Shown here: positions 7,874 to 17,800 of the stretch, one piece after another
Layout of the letters: every line of letters begins with the position of its first letter
How positions within the stretch are numbered: the stretch's first letter is position 1
Assembly (NCBI RefSeq): GCF_024199845.1
Contig: NZ_JANADO010000001.1
Location: 8,234,001 to 8,298,000 of the forward strand
Direction of reading: 5' to 3'
Origin: Bradyrhizobium sp. CCGB12
Lineage (GTDB): Bacteria > Pseudomonadota > Alphaproteobacteria > Rhizobiales > Xanthobacteraceae
Length of the DNA stretch: 64,000 nucleotides
Position numbers and translations under genes: made by a program
Notes under the pieces: generated by a model
Told to the model about the DNA's origin: nothing
Seen by the model: the letters and a program-made list of their open reading frames with translations, nothing else
Databases searched by the model: none

Positions 7874-8734
7874 TTGGACTCGATTGCCTATGTCAACGGC
7901 TCATTCGTCCCGCTCTCGGACGCGAAAGTCTCGATCCTCGACCGCGGCTTCCTGTTCGCTGACGGTATTTACGAGGTCTCCGCCGTGCTCGACGGCAAGC
8001 TGGTCGACAATGCCTCGCATCTGGCCCGGCTGGAACGGTCGGTCGGCGAGATCAAGCTGAGGCTGCCGGAGACGGTCGAGCGCATCACCGAGCTTCAGAA
8101 GGAGCTCATCGCGCGCAACAGGGTCGAGAACGGCCTCGTCTACCTCCAGGTCACGCGCGGCGCCGACAAAGGCCGCGACTTCGCGTTCCCCAAGGGCGAC
8201 GTCAAGTCGAGCCTGGTGATGTTCACCTCGGAGAAGGACATCATCAACGCCGCGGTGGCGAAGACCGGCATCAACGTGATCACCGTGCCCGACATCCGCT
8301 GGGAGCGGCGCGACATCAAGAGCGTGGCGCTGCTGGCGCAGGTGCTGGCGAAGCAGGTCGCGGCGGAAGCCGGCGCCGGCGAAGCCTGGATGTTGGAAGA
8401 CGGTTATGTCACCGAAGGCGGTTCGTCCTCGGCGTTCATCCTCACCAAGGACGACGTCATCGTCACCCGCAAGAACTCCAACGCGATCCTGCCGGGCTGC
8501 ACCCGCAAGGCGGTGGTGGCGCTCGCCGAAGAGCGCCAGCTCCGGGTCGAGGAGCGTTCCTTCACGGTCGCTGAGGCGCTCGCTGCGAAGGAGGCTTTTG
8601 CGACGTCGGCATCGCTGTTCGTCCAGCCGGTGGTTGCGATCGACGGCAAGAAGATCGGTGACGGCAAACCCGGCCCGATGGCAACGCGCCTGCGCGAGAT
8701 CTACGTGGAGTTCGCCAAGGCGACGGCGGTTTAG
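7874..8734 (+). CDS. D-amino-acid transaminase (class IV PLP aminotransferase)
   Basis: The 286-residue protein belongs to the fold-type IV aminotransferases. It would exchange amino groups between D-amino acids and 2-oxo acids in the cytoplasm. Signatures are LDRGFLFADGIYEV near the N-terminus, the probable PLP lysine in RRDIKSVALLAQVLAKQ, and EGGSSSAFILTKDDVIVTR near residues 178-196, where the phosphate cup lies. The start is TTG at 7874 with a CAGGAGA site about 7 bp upstream. It follows the amino-acid importer on the same strand but is separated by a repeat, so it is likely transcribed on its own. A branched-chain aminotransferase or aminodeoxychorismate lyase is less likely. Confidence 0.83.
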   Translation: MDSIAYVNGSFVPLSDAKVSILDRGFLFADGIYEVSAVLDGKLVDNASHLARLERSVGEIKLRLPETVERITELQKELIARNRVENGLVYLQVTRGADKGRDFAFPKGDVKSSLVMFTSEKDIINAAVAKTGINVITVPDIRWERRDIKSVALLAQVLAKQVAAEAGAGEAWMLEDGYVTEGGSSSAFILTKDDVIVTRKNSNAILPGCTRKAVVALAEERQLRVEERSFTVAEALAAKEAFATSASLFVQPVVAIDGKKIGDGKPGPMATRLREIYVEFAKATAV

Positions 8735-8751
8735 GCCACACATTCAGCTAT

Positions 8752-8844
8752 CGTAGGGTGGGCAAAGGCGCGCTTGCGCCGTGCCCACGTTGTCTCTCGC
8801 ATTTGCTGAAAGCGGTGGGCACGCTTCGCTTTGCCCACCCTACG
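8752..8844. repeat. Palindromic intergenic repeat
   Basis: Perfect 16-bp outer arms CGTAGGGTGGGCAAAG (8752-8767) and CTTTGCCCACCCTACG (8829-8844) enclose a second pair around CGTGCCCAC and GTGGGCACG. It lies between the convergent transaminase and AhpD-like genes and may serve as a bidirectional terminator. Confidence 0.75.
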
Positions 8845-8876
8845 AGACTTGCCGAGCTGCGACAGCGGGCTCCCCC

Positions 8877-9338
8877 TCACGCCACGGATGCTTTCACCTT
8901 CACCGGGTGAACCGAGCGAAACGAGATCGCGATCCTGTTCCAGGCGTTGATGGCCGCGATCAGCATGGTCAGGTTCACGGTTTCCGCCTCGGAGAACTGC
9001 GCCCGGACCTGCTCGTAGACGTCATCAGGGGCGCGCGTCTGCGAAATCAGCGTCACCGATTCCGTCCAGGCCAGCGCCGCGCGCTCGCGGTCGGAATAAA
9101 GCGGGGATTCGCGCCAGGCATCGAGCAGATAGATGCGCTGCTCGGTCTCGCCGCGCTTGCGCGCGTCCTCGGTGTGCATGTTGATGCAATAGGCACAGCC
9201 GTTGATCTGCGAGGCCCTGATCTTGACCAGCTCGATCAGTGATTTCTCCAGGCCCGTCGACTGGATCTGCGTCTCCAAGGCCATCAGTGCTTTGATCGTG
9301 TCGGGTGCGGCCTGGTAATAGTTCATACGGGGCTTCAT
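8877..9338 (-). CDS. AhpD-like carboxymuconolactone-decarboxylase-family protein
   Basis: A 153-residue protein of the CMD/AhpD superfamily. The redox motif CAYCINMH (Cys-x-x-Cys followed by a His) lies at about residues 48-55, as in AhpD-like alkylhydroperoxidases. RKRGETEQRIYLLDAWRES and LAWTESVTL are family features. It probably acts as a thiol-dependent peroxidase or disulfide reductase. It starts 25 bp after the end of the EmrB gene on the same strand, so it may be the last gene of the efflux operon. This would fit a response to toxic, redox-active compounds. Confidence 0.82.
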   Translation of the reverse strand: MKPRMNYYQAAPDTIKALMALETQIQSTGLEKSLIELVKIRASQINGCAYCINMHTEDARKRGETEQRIYLLDAWRESPLYSDRERAALAWTESVTLISQTRAPDDVYEQVRAQFSEAETVNLTMLIAAINAWNRIAISFRSVHPVKVKASVA

Positions 9339-9363
9339 GGTCGTTCTCCTTTCTTGGTTGAGG

Positions 9364-10974
9364 TCAGTGGGCTCCGCCGGCGGAAGTCTGGCCGGGCTTC
9401 TTCAGGAAGAGGGCAGCGATCAGGGCCACGATCAGCGCCACGCCGAGCAGATAGAACGTATCGCTGAAGGCAAGGATATAGGCCTGCTTCTGCACGATAC
9501 GGCCGATCGCGACATAGGCGCGATGCGCGGCATCCGCACGGTCGAGGACACCGTGATTGATGAAATACTGGGTGAGCTGTTCCAGCCGCGTGCGCGTCGC
9601 CTGCTCGAACACCGAGACCGACTGCATCAGCACGTTGGAGTGATATTGTTCGCGCTTGGTCAGTACGGTCTGGAGCAGCGCGATGCCGACGGCGCCGCCG
9701 AGATTGCGCATCATGTTGAACAGGCCGGACGCCGAGCCCGCGTTTTCCGGCTCGATGCCCGATGTCGCCACCGCAGACAGCGGGGCCATGACCAGCGCCT
9801 GGCCGATCGCCCGCACGACGTTGGGCCACAGCAGCTGATCGGCGGCGTAGTTGCTGGTCATGTAGATGTTCATGAAGTTGGAGGCGGCGAACAGCACGAA
9901 GCCGATGCCGATGATGATCCGTGCATCGAACCGCTGCATCAGGCGCGGCACGAGAGGGATCAAGACGAGCTGCGGCAAGCCGGTCCAGGCCAGCACCATG
10001 CCGATCTGCTCGGCATTGTAGCCCTGGATGCGAGCCAGATATTGCGGCAGGATGAACACCGAGCCGTAGAGCGCGATGCCGAGCAGGAAGTTCGCGAGCA
10101 TGCCGAAGCCGAAATTGCGGCGAACGAGCAGGCGCAGGTTCAAGAGCGGCTTCTTCACCGTGAGCTCGATGATCAGGAAGGCGGCCAGCGCAACGGCCGC
10201 GATCACCGAAAGCTTCACGATGAACGGCGAGCCGAACCAGTCGTCCTTGTTGCCTTCCTCGAGAACCGTTTGAAGCGCCGACAGCCCGATCGCCATGGTG
10301 ATGATACCGGCCCAATCGCCCTCGCGCAGGAGCGACAGCTTCATCGGCTTTGCGTCGAGCGCGTACCAGAGCATGCCGACCATGATCGCGCCGGGCACGA
10401 GGTTGACGTAGAAGATGTATTGCCAGCCGAAATTCTCGGTGAGATAGCCGCCGATGGTCGGGCCGATCGCGGGCGCGAACGTCGCTGACAGCGCGAACAG
10501 CGCAAGCCCGACCGGCTGCTTGGCGCGTGGCAGCAGCGTGATGATTAGGGTGAATGCCATTGGGATCAGCACGCCGCCGGTAAAACCCTGCACGGCGCGC
10601 AGCACGATCATCTGCGACAGATCCTGTGCCAGTGCGCAGGCTGCGGACAGGACCAAGAACAGGATCGCGTTGGTGAGGAGATAGATCCGGATCGAGAACA
10701 CCTGCGCCAGCCAGCCGGACAGCGGGATCACCACGATCTCTGCGACCAGATAGGAGGTCGAGATCCAGCCGCCGTCATCGATGCCGGCGCCGATCGCGCC
10801 CTGGATGTCGGCCAGCGAGGCGTTGACGATCTGGATGTTCAGCACCGCCATGAAGGCGCCGAGCGTCGCGCCGATCACCGCGATCCATGTTCTCGCGGAA
10901 ACCGCCGGGGTCGCGGGCACAGCAGGGGCGGGGAGGCCGGCTGCGGCGTTGAGGGTGGGTTGGCGCGTGCTCAT
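9364..10974 (-). CDS. DHA2-family drug efflux MFS transporter (EmrB-like)
   Basis: A 536-residue proton-coupled exporter with about 14 membrane segments. The N-terminal TM1 region TWIAVIGATLGAFMAVLNIQIVNASL and the DHA2-type stretches GGWISTSYLVAEIVVIPLSGW and AVQGFTGGVLIPMAFTLI are present. The ATG at 10974 (MSTRQPTLN) is chosen because it begins at the normal distance before TM1. The longer frame to 11121 would overlap the EmrA gene and adds a non-conserved arginine-rich leader. The gene is 16 bp downstream of the membrane-fusion gene. The two should form a tripartite pump with an outer-membrane channel that is not in this window. Confidence 0.88.
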   Translation of the reverse strand: MSTRQPTLNAAAGLPAPAVPATPAVSARTWIAVIGATLGAFMAVLNIQIVNASLADIQGAIGAGIDDGGWISTSYLVAEIVVIPLSGWLAQVFSIRIYLLTNAILFLVLSAACALAQDLSQMIVLRAVQGFTGGVLIPMAFTLIITLLPRAKQPVGLALFALSATFAPAIGPTIGGYLTENFGWQYIFYVNLVPGAIMVGMLWYALDAKPMKLSLLREGDWAGIITMAIGLSALQTVLEEGNKDDWFGSPFIVKLSVIAAVALAAFLIIELTVKKPLLNLRLLVRRNFGFGMLANFLLGIALYGSVFILPQYLARIQGYNAEQIGMVLAWTGLPQLVLIPLVPRLMQRFDARIIIGIGFVLFAASNFMNIYMTSNYAADQLLWPNVVRAIGQALVMAPLSAVATSGIEPENAGSASGLFNMMRNLGGAVGIALLQTVLTKREQYHSNVLMQSVSVFEQATRTRLEQLTQYFINHGVLDRADAAHRAYVAIGRIVQKQAYILAFSDTFYLLGVALIVALIAALFLKKPGQTSAGGAH

Positions 10975-10990
10975 GGCAGCCTCGTCAGCT

Positions 10991-12142
10991 TTAGCCGCCG
11001 TTCGGACGGGATGTGTTGTCGGCGAGATGCCTGGTCGCCTTGCGTTCGGCCAGCACGGTCTGCTTGGTGTCGACGGTCGGCACCGCCGACATGCCCGGCC
11101 GCAACAGGCCGGTGAGCTCATGATCGTCGAGCACGATCTTCACCGGCACGCGCTGCACGATCTTGGTGAAGTTACCGGTGGCGTTGTCCGGCGGCAGCAG
11201 GGCGAATTCGAGCCCGCTCGCCGGCGACAGGCTGTCGACATGGCCGCGCAGGGTCTGGTTGCGAAAACTGTCCACGCGCAGCTCGACCGGCTGGCCCGGC
11301 CGCATATGCGTGAGTTGAGTCTCCTTGAAGTTCGCAACGACATAGACCGCATCGAGCGGCACCACGGCCATCAGCTGGGTGCCGGCCTGCACGTACTGGC
11401 CGACGCGCAGCGAACGCGCGCCAACCGTGCCGTCGACCGGCGCGGTGATCTCGGTATAGGACAGGTTCAGCGCGGCCTGCTGCGCCACCGCGCGGGCGCG
11501 TTCGAGCTGGGCCGTCGCCTGGGCGCGCTGGGTGGTGAGCACGTCGACCTTGCGCTGCGCCGCCAAGAGGCCGGATTTCGCGTGCTGCAATTGCGCGGAG
11601 CTGGCGCGCAGCGCCGCGTCGGTCTGCTGCGCGCGCTGGATCGTGCCGGAGCCCGACTTCATGAGGTCGTCGTAGCGGGCGCGTTCCTCTTGCGCGAATT
11701 TCAGATTGGCGTCCGCCGCGGCCACGTCGGCGGTGCTCTGCGCGATGATCGGCTGCTGCAATTCGAGCTGCGCATCGATGTTGCGCACCGAAGCTTCTCC
11801 GGCGGCGACATCGGCGCGGGCCTGGTCGAGTGCTGCCTTGAAGTCACGATCGTCGATCTTGGCCAGCGGCTGGCCCGCCTTGACCTTCTCGTTGTCGCCG
11901 ACCAGCACCTTCGCGATGTAGCCGGAGACCTTGGGCGCGATGATCGTGGAATCGGCCTTCACATAGGCATCGTCGGTGGATTCGAGGTAGCGGCCGGTCG
12001 TCAAATAGTCATAGCCGTAGTGGCCGGCGACTGCGACGCCGAGCGCCAGTGCCAGGCCAATGGCTGCGCGCCTGATCGCTTGGCGGGACGGGCGAAGCCC
12101 AGTTTGTTCATTGGTTTCAGTGACATAAGAGGCGTTCGACAT
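10991..12142 (-). CDS. HlyD/EmrA-family membrane-fusion protein
   Basis: A 383-residue periplasmic adaptor. One N-terminal membrane anchor lies at about residues 28-48 (IGLALALGVAVAGHYGYDYL). The first half of a lipoyl-like domain (STIIAPKVSGYIAKVLVGDNEKVKAGQPLAKIDD) follows. A long alpha-helical hairpin rich in Ala, Gln and Arg spans about residues 95-210, and the second half (YTEITAPVDGTVGARSLRVGQYVQAGTQL) closes the domain. The start ATG has a GAGG site. It is the first gene of the emrA-emrB-ahpD-like operon and is divergent from a LysR regulator gene. Confidence 0.88.
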   Translation of the reverse strand: MSNASYVTETNEQTGLRPSRQAIRRAAIGLALALGVAVAGHYGYDYLTTGRYLESTDDAYVKADSTIIAPKVSGYIAKVLVGDNEKVKAGQPLAKIDDRDFKAALDQARADVAAGEASVRNIDAQLELQQPIIAQSTADVAAADANLKFAQEERARYDDLMKSGSGTIQRAQQTDAALRASSAQLQHAKSGLLAAQRKVDVLTTQRAQATAQLERARAVAQQAALNLSYTEITAPVDGTVGARSLRVGQYVQAGTQLMAVVPLDAVYVVANFKETQLTHMRPGQPVELRVDSFRNQTLRGHVDSLSPASGLEFALLPPDNATGNFTKIVQRVPVKIVLDDHELTGLLRPGMSAVPTVDTKQTVLAERKATRHLADNTSRPNGG

Positions 12143-12205
12143 GGCATCCTCGAAAAACTCCCGGACGCCCCGTTTCTGAAAAGCGCGTCGTGGATAGCCA
12201 CAAGA

Positions 12206-12272
12206 TGCGTTATCCAGGTGGTTGTGATAATCCTCGAAATTATGGATGCATTATCCCGTAATGGCGGATAAT
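12206..12272. promoter_or_regulatory. Probable LysR operator region between emrA-like and lysR genes
   Basis: ATTATCC (12250-12256) and GGATAAT (12266-12272) form a perfect 7-bp inverted repeat with a 9-bp spacer. Related half-sites occur nearby (GTTATCC near 12209, GATAATCC near 12226). The cluster lies in the 144-bp divergent gap, where the regulator would control both genes. Confidence 0.55.
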
Positions 12273-12286
12273 CGGAGCATCGAACC

Positions 12287-13198
12287 TTGGACCGCTTTAC
12301 CAGCCTCGAAGTCTTCAGCCGGGTGGTCGAGACCGGCGGCTTCTCCGCGGCTGCTCGCAAGCTCAACACGTCGACCACCATGGTGAGCAACCACGTTCAG
12401 GCGCTGGAGGACCGCCTCGGCGTGCGGCTGCTCAATCGCACCACGCGCAAGGTCAGCCTCACCGAGATCGGCAGGGCCTATTACGAGCGCGCCACGCAGA
12501 TCCTCGCCGATCTCGAACAGGCCGACGACATCGCGAGCGAATTGCAGTCGGTGCCCCGCGGTACGCTGCGCGTCCACGTCGCCACGCATATGGTGCCGTT
12601 CGTCGCGCCGGTGGTGGCGCAGCTCCTGTCGACTTATCCGGAGCTCAGGATCGATCTGCGCATGGGGGAGGCCGACGTCGACCTCATCGAGGAAGGCTAT
12701 GACGTCGCCCTGCGTATGACCGCGCCGCCGGATTCGAGCCTGATCGTCCGCAGCCTCGCCACCTGGCGGCACGTGCTGTGCTGTTCGCACGATTATCTCG
12801 AGAGACATGGTCGTGTTCAGAAGCTCGACGAACTCACCGCGCACAATTGCGCGCGTCACCTAAACTACCCTTTTGGCGACGAATGGCGCTTCTTCGACCG
12901 CAAGGGTGCTCCGGCCTCGGTGCGCATCTCCGGCCGCTTCGTCACCAACAGCGGGGAGGCGCTGCGGGCTGCGGCGCTGGACGGGGCGGCCGTCTGCCTG
13001 ATGGCCGGATTTCTCGCCCAGGGCGATCTCGAAGCAGGCCACCTCGTTCGGCTCCTGCCGGAATATCGCCCGGTCGAGATGTCGATGAACGCGGTCTATC
13101 CGCACCGCCACCATCTGTCGGCGAAGGTCAGAACCTTCATCGACATGCTCGTGCACCACAGCGCCGAGCTGCAGAAGCTGATCAATCCTTATTCTTGA
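12287..13198 (+). CDS. LysR-family transcriptional regulator of the divergent efflux operon
   Basis: This 303-residue protein has an N-terminal winged HTH (FTSLEVFSRVVETGGFSAAARKLNTSTTMVSNHVQALEDRLG, with LLNRTTRKVSLTEIG after it). A substrate-binding domain follows from about residue 88. RVHVATHMVPFVAPVVAQLLSTYPELRIDLRMG is a typical first strand-helix of the effector domain. The start TTG at 12287 has GGAG about 9 bp upstream. Its position back-to-back with emrA suggests it controls the pump. The inducer is unknown. Confidence 0.87.
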   Translation: MDRFTSLEVFSRVVETGGFSAAARKLNTSTTMVSNHVQALEDRLGVRLLNRTTRKVSLTEIGRAYYERATQILADLEQADDIASELQSVPRGTLRVHVATHMVPFVAPVVAQLLSTYPELRIDLRMGEADVDLIEEGYDVALRMTAPPDSSLIVRSLATWRHVLCCSHDYLERHGRVQKLDELTAHNCARHLNYPFGDEWRFFDRKGAPASVRISGRFVTNSGEALRAAALDGAAVCLMAGFLAQGDLEAGHLVRLLPEYRPVEMSMNAVYPHRHHLSAKVRTFIDMLVHHSAELQKLINPYS

Positions 13199-13294
13199 GA
13201 TGCGAACAATTCCTCATCCCTTGCGCAACGGCGAAGCCGTTGTCGCTGGGAGCGCGGAACGCGCGTCGCGAAGGACGAAAGGCCCGCGTCGTGG

Positions 13295-13339
13295 CCTCGC
13301 CCTTCGACACGCTTGCTTCGCAAGCTCCTCAGGGTGAGG
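13295..13339. repeat. Short palindromic repeat
   Basis: CCTCGCCCT (13295-13303) and AGGGTGAGG (13331-13339) pair with one mismatch around an inner hairpin GCTTGC-TTC-GCAAGC. It lies between the convergent LysR and amidase genes and may end both transcripts. Confidence 0.5.
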
Positions 13340-13359
13340 AAATAGATATGTGCCTGCCT

Positions 13360-14781
13360 CTAGCGGGCCGGCGGTGGCAGCCGCCCGAACACGGCGTCGA
13401 GTGCCATGCCGATTGCGAGCAGGCGGCGATCGCTGCCCGCGGGGCCATCCAATTCAAGCCCTACAGGCAATTTGCTGGTGGCACCGAGCGCGATCGGGAT
13501 CTGGATCCCGGGAATACCGGCATTGCTGCCGGGATCGGTGTTCTGGATGAACAGTCCGAAGTTTTCGAGGCTGCTGGAGTCGGGATTGGAGGCAATCGCG
13601 ACGCGCGGCGTGGTCGGGAAGGCGACGGCGTCTAACCGATTATCGGCAAAGGTCCTGCCGTATAGCGCCTGAAGCCGGGGCCGTGCTGTCTTGATCGCTG
13701 CATCATAAATCGGCCTGGCGTCAATCAGCGTGTTGTCGGGGCCCGGCAGCTTGCGCGGGATGACGAGGCCATCATAGGTGTCCTTCACGTCGGGACTTGA
13801 GATTTCGTTGGCCAGCGCTTCGATGGTGAGGCCCGTGCCGGTGCGCGCGAGATAGGCGACCATGTCGTCATAGGCCTCGTACAGCGCGACGGGAAAGCCC
13901 ACTTGACCGTTGAGCCCGGCCAGTTCAGGCATCTCGATCTCGACAATCGTGATACCCTGCGCCTTCATTTTCGCGATTGCCGCGTGGAAGGCGACCTCGG
14001 TGTCGGCATCGAGATTGGTCAGCATCGACCTCACGATGCCGATCCGCACCTGCTTCAAATCAGCCGGCGCGACCTCGTCTCCTCCCGCGATGACGCGGTC
14101 GAGCAGTTCGACGTCGGCCATGGTCGCGGCCATCGGGCCTGCGGTGTCGCGCGTATGCGAGATCGGCGCGATGCCTTCTTGCGAGTAGCGTCCGACGGTC
14201 GGGCGCAGCGATGCGCATCCATTCAACGCGCCGGGCACGCGGACTGATCCGCCCGTGTCGGTGCCGAGTCCGCCCGCAACGATCCGCGCGCCGATCGCCG
14301 CACCCGTTCCGGACGAGGAGCCGCCGGCAATCAGGGCGCGATCATAGGCATTGCGTACGCCGAACTCCGCGCCGGTCTTGAACGCGGTGTTGTAGCCGGA
14401 AATGCCGAAGGCGAGCTCGTGCATGCTGGTCTTGCCGATGATGATCGCGCCCGCCGCGCGCAGTTTCGCGGCAACGGGTGCGTCAGCTTGCGGAACGTAG
14501 TCCTTCAGCGCAGGCGTGCCGGCGCTACAGGGAAGTCCTGCCACCTCGATGTTATCCTTGATCACGATGGGCACGCCGCCGAGCGGCTTGCTCCCGTCGC
14601 CCGTCGCGTCGAACGCGGCCGCGGCTTTCAAGGCGCCGGCCTGGTCCAGGGTCACGAAGGCATTGAGATCGCCGTTTGCTTTGGCGCGGGCGAGAGCTTC
14701 CGTCGTGAGCGCGGTGCTCGTGACTCTCCCGGCACGGAGGTCGCTTGCAGCCTGGGTCAGGGTCGGCTGGTCGAAATCCAT
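13360..14781 (-). CDS. Amidase-signature-family amidase (indoleacetamide hydrolase-like)
   Basis: A 473-residue amidase-signature enzyme. The Ser-Ser-Lys catalytic residues are visible: K75 in VIKDN, the cis-Ser in AGGSSSGTG (about 155) and the nucleophile in TDTGGSVRVPG (about S179). It hydrolyses a carboxamide to the acid and ammonia. Relatives in Bradyrhizobium are often named indole-3-acetamide hydrolase, but specificity in this family is poorly predicted by sequence. It lies 75 bp downstream of the indolepyruvate-oxidoreductase-like gene on the same strand, so the two may be cotranscribed. Another amide substrate is quite possible. Confidence 0.8.
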   Translation of the reverse strand: MDFDQPTLTQAASDLRAGRVTSTALTTEALARAKANGDLNAFVTLDQAGALKAAAAFDATGDGSKPLGGVPIVIKDNIEVAGLPCSAGTPALKDYVPQADAPVAAKLRAAGAIIIGKTSMHELAFGISGYNTAFKTGAEFGVRNAYDRALIAGGSSSGTGAAIGARIVAGGLGTDTGGSVRVPGALNGCASLRPTVGRYSQEGIAPISHTRDTAGPMAATMADVELLDRVIAGGDEVAPADLKQVRIGIVRSMLTNLDADTEVAFHAAIAKMKAQGITIVEIEMPELAGLNGQVGFPVALYEAYDDMVAYLARTGTGLTIEALANEISSPDVKDTYDGLVIPRKLPGPDNTLIDARPIYDAAIKTARPRLQALYGRTFADNRLDAVAFPTTPRVAIASNPDSSSLENFGLFIQNTDPGSNAGIPGIQIPIALGATSKLPVGLELDGPAGSDRRLLAIGMALDAVFGRLPPPAR

Positions 14782-14856
14782 GATGTGTCACCCCATTGCA
14801 GGGGCGCCATCAGGGCGCCCTTCGGGTTTAGAGGCTGAAGCCTCGCTGGCGCGACG

Positions 14857-17800
14857 TCAACCGTAGGCGCGCATCTTTACCGGCGATGGTGCGTCGAGCT
14901 CGGCGAACAGCCGCTCGATCTCGGCCTTCACCTTCTCGATCGCGGCGTCCTTCACCGGGCCATAGCCGCGAATCTCCATCGGGGCTTTCGCGATCGCGAC
15001 GATGCGAGGGAGGTGCGCCGCGTCAAGCCTGCCGAGCATCCGTTCGATCAGACTTTCATACCAGGCGATCAGCTCCCGCTCAGTGCGCCGTTCGGCGGTG
15101 TAGCCGAACGGATCGAACGGCGTCCCGCGCAGCCCCTTCAATCGCGCGAGCACGGCGAGTGGCATCTGGATCCATTGGCCGAAGGCGCGCTTGCGCGGCC
15201 GGCCGCGTGCGTCGCGCCTTGACGGCAGGAAGGGCGGGGCAAGGTGATACCGGATGCTGAAGCCATCCTCGAATTCGCCCTTCAGCTCGTCGAGGAAGCC
15301 GCCCTGCATGTGCAGGCGCGCCACCTCGTACTCGTCCTTGTAGGCCATCAGCTTGAACAGGGCGCGAACAACCGCATCGGTCAGGGATTCGCTGGTCAAG
15401 ACGGCTTCGGCGCGGCGGACCTTCGCGATGATCGCCCGGTAGCGCAACGCATAGGCGTCGTTCTGATAGGCGGCAAGGAAGCCGGCGCGGCGTTCAATGA
15501 GCTGATCGAGCGTCTCGACCGTGGGCAGATCGTTCGACTTGGGCAGAAAATCCGGATCGGCAGCCGCGATGCGGCCCCAGGCGAAGGCCTGCTTGTTGCG
15601 CTCGACGGCGACGCCGTTGAGCTCGATCGCGCGCAGCAGCGCTTGCAGCGAGATGGGAACCAGTCCGCGCTGCCAAGCAAAGCCCAGCATGATGATGTTG
15701 GCATAGACGGCATCGCCGAGCAGGCGTTCCGCCAGCGCATTCGCGTTGATCGTGTCCAGATTGCCGTCGCCGATCACGCGGCCGATCGCACGCAGGCGGA
15801 CGGGCGAGGCGAGGTCGGCGTCGCGGAACCGGACGACGTCGCCGGTCGGCATCTCCGCGGTATTGATCGCGGCGCGCGTGCCGCGGCGGTAGGTGCCGGA
15901 CGCCTTCGGCGAGGAGCTGACGACAACGTCACAGCCGATCACGGCATCGGCCGCGCCCTGGTCGATGCGCACCTGTTGCAGTGCCTCGGGGGAATCCGCA
16001 AGCCGGATATAGCTCAGCACGGGTCCGAATTTCTGCGCAAAGCCGGTAAAATCCAGCACCGACACGCCGCGCCGTTCGAGATGCGCGGCCATGCCGATCA
16101 ACGCGCCGACCGTAATCACACCGGTACCGCCGACGCCGGTCACCAGCAGGTCGTAGGGCCGGTCGAGCGTTGCGGAGGTGGGCAGGAGAAGCGTCGCGGC
16201 GCGGCCGATCGCGTCGATTTGGCTTGCGGTCTTCTTTCGACGCGTCGCGCCTTCGACGGTGACGAAGCTCGGGCAGAAGCCGTTGAGGCAGGAAAAGTCC
16301 TTGTTGCAGGATGAGAGGTTGATCTGACGCTTGCGGCCGAAGGGCGTGTCCTTCGGCTCGACGCTGAGGCAGTTGGATTCGACCGAGCAATCGCCGCAGC
16401 CCTCGCAGACGAGATCATTGATGTAGGCGAAGCGCCTGGGATCGGTCATCTGCCCGCGCTTGCGCCGGCGCCGTTTCTCGGTCGCGCAGGTCTGCTGGTA
16501 GATCAGGACTGAGACGCCGGAGACTTCGCGCAGTTCGCGCTGCACGGTGTCCATCTCCTCTCGCGGGTGAATGGTGACGCCGACAGGCAGATCCGCCGGC
16601 GAGAACTGCGCGAGATCGTCCGAGACAAGCGCGATGCGCCCGACGCCCTCGGCGCGGACGCTGTGTGCGATGGCATGCACACTGACAGGCCCGTCGACCG
16701 GCTGACCGCCGGTCATCGCCACCGCATCATTGAACAAGATCTTGTAGGTGATGTTGGTGTTGGCGGCGACCGCCTGTCGGATCGCCATCGAGCCGGAGTG
16801 ATAATAGGTGCCTTCGCCGAGATTCTGGAAGACGTGCTTGTGGCCGGTGAATTTCGACGAAGCCGCCCAGTTCACGCCTTCGCCGCCCATCTGGATCAGC
16901 GAGGAGGTCTCGCGGTCCATCCAACTCGCCATGAAATGACAGCCGATGCCGGCGAGGGCCTTCGATCCCTCCGGCACCTTGGTCGACGTGTTGTGCGGAC
17001 ATCCCGAGCAGAAATAGGGCGTACGCGTCGCGCCGCTGACGTTGATCGTGCGCGCCGCTTCCGGCATCAAGGCGGCAGTGCGTGCGGCGAGATTGAGGCC
17101 CGGGAAGATTGGATCGAGCCGGCGTGCGAGCACACCGGCGAGTGCGCGCGGCGACAATTCGCCGATCCACGAGATCAGGCGCGCCCCTTGCTCGTCGTGC
17201 TTGCCGACCATGCGCTCGGGCTTGCTGCCGGGATAGTCGTAGAAATATTCCTTGAACTGGCTCTCGATGATGCCGCGCTTCTCCTCGACCACGAGGATCT
17301 CGCGCTTGCCCTTCACGAACTCCATCGCGTCATGCAGTGCCAGCGGCCAGACCATGCCGACCTTGTAGATGTCGATGCCGATGCTGCGGCAGGCCGCTTC
17401 GTCGAGGCCCACCAGCCGCAGCGCTTCCATCAGGTCGAGATGTGCCTTGCCCGTCGTGACGATGCCGTAGGTGGCGTCCCTGACGTCATAGATGTGGCGA
17501 TCGATTGGATTGGCCTTCGCAAAGGCGTAGACCGCGTGCTTCTTCGCCTCGAGCCGCTCCTCGATCTGCGGACCGGGCAGGTCGGGCCAGCGATAGTGCA
17601 GTCCATCAGGCGGCGGCGTGAACTCGGGCGTACGGAAGGCACGTGGCGGACGCAGCGCGACGGATGCGCCCGACTCCACGATTTCCGAAATTGCCTTGAA
17701 GCCGACCCACATGCCGGAGAAACGGCTCAGTGCGTAACCATATTCGCCGAACTCGAGATATTCGCCGACGCTTGCGGGGTGCAGCGTCGGCATGAACCAG

